Below, piece by piece: positions 24,150 through 26,902 of a DNA stretch of 26,902 nucleotides. Below the pieces are notes generated by a model. The model made no database searches. It saw nothing but the letters and a program-made list of their open reading frames with translations, and was not told the origin of the DNA. The stretch lies in the NCBI GenBank assembly GCA_009778255.1, contig WRKD01000226.1, forward strand, positions 1 to 26,902, in the 5' to 3' direction. This stretch comes from Bacillota bacterium (lineage in GTDB: Bacteria > Bacillota > Dehalobacteriia > UBA4068). Position numbers and translations under genes: made by a program. How positions within the stretch are numbered: the first letter of the stretch is position 1; the number at the start of each line of letters is the position of its first letter.

Positions 24150-24738
24150 GGCGCTTATTTGCCTCAACAAATAACTCTGTCATTAACATAACCTTGGCTA
24201 TATGTTCAATTGTTTCCATACGGCAAAGTGCTTGCTCCATATTAGCTCCCCAGCTGATTACTCCGTGCCCTCTTAATAACAGCGCATTTGCATTGCTAGT
24301 GACTTTCGATACTGCTTGAGCTAATTCCAAACTACCGGCACTTATGCGAGGTAAAAGCTGAACCAGGCCCGTAAAACACTTGCTCTCCTCAAGCAAACTT
24401 AAATCTAATTCTTTCCCAGCACAAGCTAAAGCAGTAGCATAAGGAGGATGCGCATGAATAATAGCTCCGATCTGAAGGTTTTCTTTGTATATTGCCATAT
24501 GCACTGCTACTTCAGATGATGGCTTACCTTTAATTGAGTTAAGCGTCAGAAAACCTTTATCATCAATTATCAACACATCCGAAGAGCTAAGATCTCCCTT
24601 AAAAACACCGGAAGCCGTTATTAAATAAGTTGCCTTGTCAAAGCGACTAGAGATATTGCCGGAATGCGCGTGAATCAAACCATAAGTTGCTAATCGTTTA
24701 CCTGCTTCGATGATTTCTTGTATGCCTTCTTTCAGCAT
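24142..24738 (-). CDS. Class II aldolase, L-fuculose-phosphate aldolase-like
   Basis: 198 residues. The SGNIS phosphate-binding motif (26-30), catalytic Glu76 in KPSSEV, zinc ligands His95 and His97 in HAHPPYA, and His158 in LRGHG match the FucA/AraD family set. The enzymes use zinc to cleave or epimerise sugar phosphates. No fucose genes are near, so substrate (fuculose-1-phosphate, ribulose-1-phosphate or another) is open. A strong promoter with an inverted repeat lies upstream, and AGGAG precedes the ATG. It heads the minus-strand run that leads to minCDE; no terminator is seen in between. Confidence 0.85.
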   Translation of the reverse strand: MLKEGIQEIIEAGKRLATYGLIHAHSGNISSRFDKATYLITASGVFKGDLSSSDVLIIDDKGFLTLNSIKGKPSSEVAVHMAIYKENLQIGAIIHAHPPYATALACAGKELDLSLLEESKCFTGLVQLLPRISAGSLELAQAVSKVTSNANALLLRGHGVISWGANMEQALCRMETIEHIAKVMLMTELFVEANKRHV

Positions 24739-24780
24739 GTTTTAATCTCCTAATCAATTTTTCTAGCTGCGCACAAAATT

Positions 24781-24809
24781 ATTATACTTGACTAAATACT
24801 TGTAGTCAA
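24781..24809 (-). promoter_or_regulatory. Strong promoter with internal inverted repeat, upstream of the aldolase gene
   Basis: On the minus strand, TTGACT (24804-24809), a 17-bp spacer and TATAAT (24781-24786). A 7-bp inverted repeat (TTGACTA, 8 nt, TAGTCAA; 24788-24809) fills the space between the two boxes and could be an operator. Confidence 0.8.
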
Positions 24810-24842
24810 TAATGCTTCTTTTATAAAATGAATGTAAATGTA

Positions 24843-24871
24843 TTGTCTTTTTTTCCTAGTAATGATAGAAT
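24843..24871 (+). promoter_or_regulatory. Promoter of the aquaporin gene
   Basis: TTGTCT (24843-24848), a 17-bp spacer and TAGAAT (24866-24871), divergent from the aldolase promoter. Confidence 0.65.
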
Positions 24872-24913
24872 ACTTAGAGTTATATACTAAAATTTAAAAG
24901 AAAGTGGGGAGTT

Positions 24914-25594
24914 ATGAGCATGGAGCAAATGAGAAAATATTTTGCGGAATTTTTAGGAACACTGGTCTTAGTTTTCATGGGCTGCGGTAGTGCGATATTT
25001 TTGGGCTGTGCCACACAAGGAGGGCATTTAGCTGTAGCCTTCGCTTTTGGTTTATCCATCGTAGCCATGGCTTATGTAATTGGCAATATTTCTGGCTGCC
25101 ATATCAACCCAGCCGTTTCTCTAGCAATGTTTTTAAGAAAAAAGCTTAATGGTATAGATTTTTGCGGCTATGTTGTAGCTCAAGTTTTAGGTGCAATTGT
25201 GGCGGCGGCTTTATTAAAGATACTATTGTCTTTTGGCATAACAGATCTTACCGGCGGCTTGGGATCAAATGGAGTGGCTAATGCTGGGAGATTTGGTGGA
25301 GGATTATTAGTAGAAATACTTCTAACATTTATTTTTGTTTTAGTTATTTTAGGCGTAACTTCTGATGAAAGTAAAAGCAATGTTGCCGGAATAATCATCG
25401 GATTAACTTTAACTTTTGTGCATATTGTTGGCATCCCACTTACCGGTACATCTGTAAACCCAGCGCGCAGTATCGGCCCAGCGTTGTTTGCTGGCAAGAC
25501 GGCTATTTCAGAATTATGGGTATTCGTTGTCGCCCCATTAATTGGTTCGATTCTTGCAGTCTATGCTTTTTCATTGATATCAAAAGCTGAATAA
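24914..25594 (+). CDS. Aquaporin, AqpZ-like water channel
   Basis: 226 residues with six membrane helices and two NPA boxes (65-67 in CHINPAVS, 182-184 in SVNPARS). The narrow selectivity filter can be read as Phe43, His170, Thr179 and Arg185, the water-selective set of AqpZ rather than the glycerol-facilitator set. It should pass water across the cytoplasmic membrane. GGGGAG lies before the ATG, and a second ATG two codons inside is possible. A single-gene unit with its own promoter. Confidence 0.93.
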   Translation: MSMEQMRKYFAEFLGTLVLVFMGCGSAIFLGCATQGGHLAVAFAFGLSIVAMAYVIGNISGCHINPAVSLAMFLRKKLNGIDFCGYVVAQVLGAIVAAALLKILLSFGITDLTGGLGSNGVANAGRFGGGLLVEILLTFIFVLVILGVTSDESKSNVAGIIIGLTLTFVHIVGIPLTGTSVNPARSIGPALFAGKTAISELWVFVVAPLIGSILAVYAFSLISKAE

Positions 25595-25613
25595 AACTTA
25601 ATAATAAAACTTT

Positions 25614-25683
25614 TATAGCGTTTAATAAACGATGTTTCCTAGTAATTCTATCAGTCTGGAAGAATTGTCTATTAAGCGCTATA
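25614..25683 (+). repeat. Long-range inverted repeat between aquaporin and TAXI genes
   Basis: TATAGCGTTTAAT (25614-25626) pairs with ATTAAGCGCTATA (25671-25683) apart from one G-T, with a 44-nt loop. A smaller palindrome CGTTTA-A-TAAACG (25619-25631) overlaps the left arm. It may end the aquaporin transcript or bind a regulator just upstream of the TAXI promoter. No U-run. Confidence 0.5.
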
Positions 25684-25689
25684 TTTGAT

Positions 25690-25718
25690 TTGACTTCTAA
25701 CCACTATTAAGGTACAAT
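25690..25718 (+). promoter_or_regulatory. Promoter of the TAXI receptor gene
   Basis: TTGACT (25690-25695), a 17-bp spacer and TACAAT (25713-25718), about 60 nt before the start codon. Confidence 0.75.
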
Positions 25719-25784
25719 GTGGTTATACTTATTAATAAATCTGCTTAGTACTACAGATGTAACCATCGGAGGTGTAAGAGTCAA

Positions 25785-26807
25785 ATGAAAAAGTATCAGC
25801 TAATATGTTTGATATTCTTACAAATAGCTCTACTACTTGTCTTTGGCGCTTGCCATAGTAATTCTTTACCAAATATCAAAACAGATATTATTGATACGAA
25901 TGTCCCTTTGTCTGCTACTGTTTTACGCCTGGTAATGAAAACCGGTGAAATTAAAAGTGCTTATTATAATTTTGGCCAAACCCTAGCAAGAGTAGTAGAT
26001 GACGCCAGTAATTATCTTGTTATAGACGCTCAAACTAGTGAAGGTTTTACAGAGAACATAGAGAGCTTAATTACTAGTAAAGCGCAGCTAGCAATTTTAC
26101 AAAATGATATTCTTAGCAATGCTTATTATGGGACAGGAGTATGGAGTAATAAACCACATGTTTTAACTATGGTTCCTCTTCTGTCTCTTTTTCCTGAAGT
26201 CTTTCAAGTAGTAGTAGGGGCAAATTCCGGAATATCCTCTATTGAAGAACTGCGAGGAAAACGTGTTTGTATTGGAGAAGCCGGCTCTGCATTGCAAAGC
26301 AGCACTTTAAGAATACTTCACGAATATAATATAAATGAAGAAGATATTACAGCTTTAACATTAAGCTTTAAAGACGCAGTAATTGCTATGCAAGAAAAAG
26401 AATTAGACGCTTTATTTGTAACAGCGGGTACACCAAATAAAGCAATAATGGATTTACAAGCGGAACGTGAAATAACAATTATCGGACCAGATGAAGATAT
26501 TATTAATGCCTTAATAAAAAAATATCCCTTTTATATCCCCTATACTTTAACAGAAAACGATTACAGTTTTCTTTCGGAACCGGTTAACTCCGTTGCAATA
26601 AAAGCCACCCTGGTTGCTTCCTCCTCACTTTCAGAGCAAGCAGCATATGATATTGTAAAAACTATCATCGAGAATAAAGACACAATTGCTGTTCTCCATG
26701 CTAAAGGCATGTATATTGATGCAGAAAATGCAGTTTGTGGCTTGCCAATCGATTTTCATCCAGGAGCGCGTCGTTATTTTGAAGAGATAGGCGTTCTAAA
26801 TAATTAA
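25785..26807 (+). CDS. TAXI-family solute-binding lipoprotein
   Basis: 340 residues. A lipoprotein signal ends in a lipobox FGAC with Cys23 as the lipid site. The rest follows the TRAP-associated extracytoplasmic immunogenic (TAXI) family: a start like TGxxxSxYYxxGxxLA (here KTGEIKSAYYNFGQTLARVV), SEGFTENIESLITSKAQLAILQND, and VVVGANSGISSIEELRGKRVCIGEAGSA (VGANSGI and LRGKRVCIGEAGSA are the clear marks). Such receptors pass small organic acids or amino acids to a fused DctQM permease. The TG motif is followed by E rather than the usual G, so the ligand may differ. The permease gene is not in the last 95 bp. GGAGGTG lies upstream of the ATG. Confidence 0.85.
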   Translation: MKKYQLICLIFLQIALLLVFGACHSNSLPNIKTDIIDTNVPLSATVLRLVMKTGEIKSAYYNFGQTLARVVDDASNYLVIDAQTSEGFTENIESLITSKAQLAILQNDILSNAYYGTGVWSNKPHVLTMVPLLSLFPEVFQVVVGANSGISSIEELRGKRVCIGEAGSALQSSTLRILHEYNINEEDITALTLSFKDAVIAMQEKELDALFVTAGTPNKAIMDLQAEREITIIGPDEDIINALIKKYPFYIPYTLTENDYSFLSEPVNSVAIKATLVASSSLSEQAAYDIVKTIIENKDTIAVLHAKGMYIDAENAVCGLPIDFHPGARRYFEEIGVLNN

Positions 26808-26882
26808 TAAAATATAATAGGGCGCCTCTAAAAACTAGCTTTACAACTCTGCCAAATTAGCGCAACTATCATTTTCTCGTCA

Positions 26883-26902
26883 TTGCGGCCTTCGCGCCGC
26901 AA
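26883..26902. repeat. GC-rich hairpin at the window edge
   Basis: TTGCGGC pairs with GCCGCAA with a 6-nt loop and ends exactly at the last base, so its extent is unknown. It may be a terminator or the start of a repeat. Confidence 0.4.

Noticed and set aside
26808..26882. Possible insertion-sequence end after the TAXI gene (GGGCGCCTCTAAAAACTAG)
   Set aside because: No transposase, no second end and no target duplication can be seen before the window stops.
1..26902. CRISPR arrays, rRNA genes, integrase with attachment sites at the tRNA-Ser
   Set aside because: No regularly spaced repeats, no rRNA sequence, and no integrase or duplicated tRNA end were found; the hsd operon next to the tRNA shows no att-like repeat that I can see.

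Overview
The window looks like a chromosomal segment of a low-to-moderate GC member of the Bacillota, of Clostridia or Negativicutes type. This rests on SLH-anchored surface proteins, strong AGGAGG-type ribosome binding sites, the comEA-comEC-holA cluster, a MinCDE cluster that includes MinE, a bactofilin and a TAXI receptor. I cannot name the genus. The window splits into five regions.

(1) 1-8845, plus strand: three large secreted or surface proteins. The first is cut by the window edge. It and the second end in the same C-terminal module, a carboxypeptidase-regulatory-like beta-sandwich followed by a two-loop dockerin and a ...GAxDIDxFS tail. The second and third share a signal peptide plus an N-terminal beta-rich domain of unknown type. 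The third ends in SLH repeats instead of a dockerin. This resembles the X-module/dockerin to SLH-anchor logic of cellulosome attachment, and it is the most intriguing candidate system here. That the N-terminal domain is a cohesin is inference only.

(2) 8940-13151, plus strand: comEA, comEC and holA (DNA uptake and DNA polymerase III delta subunit). A perfect 18-bp terminator hairpin abuts the comEA ribosome binding site.

(3) 13253-16516: a small resolvase-derived HTH protein without a catalytic domain, an unrecognised membrane protein, a bactofilin with a long foldable leader transcribed divergently from that membrane protein, and a twice-frameshifted flavodoxin-like pseudogene whose 3' end runs into a 17-bp tandem repeat.

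(4) 16545-21286, minus strand: a compact defence operon, xre-hsdM-ATPase-DUF4276-hsdS. The genes are almost all coupled by overlaps of 1-4 nt. No hsdR is present. The AAA ATPase is split by one in-frame amber codon and carries Gln at the usual Walker B glutamate. The pair between hsdM and hsdS has the logic of PARIS or RloAB-type ATPase plus TOPRIM modules. The promoter overlaps an inverted repeat that could be the operator of the Xre protein.

(5) 21557-26902: tRNA-Ser(GCU) with its own promoter and terminator; then on the minus strand a class II aldolase, a Cys-rich membrane protein, a MinC that lacks its N-terminal domain, MinD and MinE; then on the plus strand an AqpZ-like aquaporin and a TAXI-family lipoprotein. 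Several well-spaced sigma-A promoters (17-bp spacers) can be read in this half.
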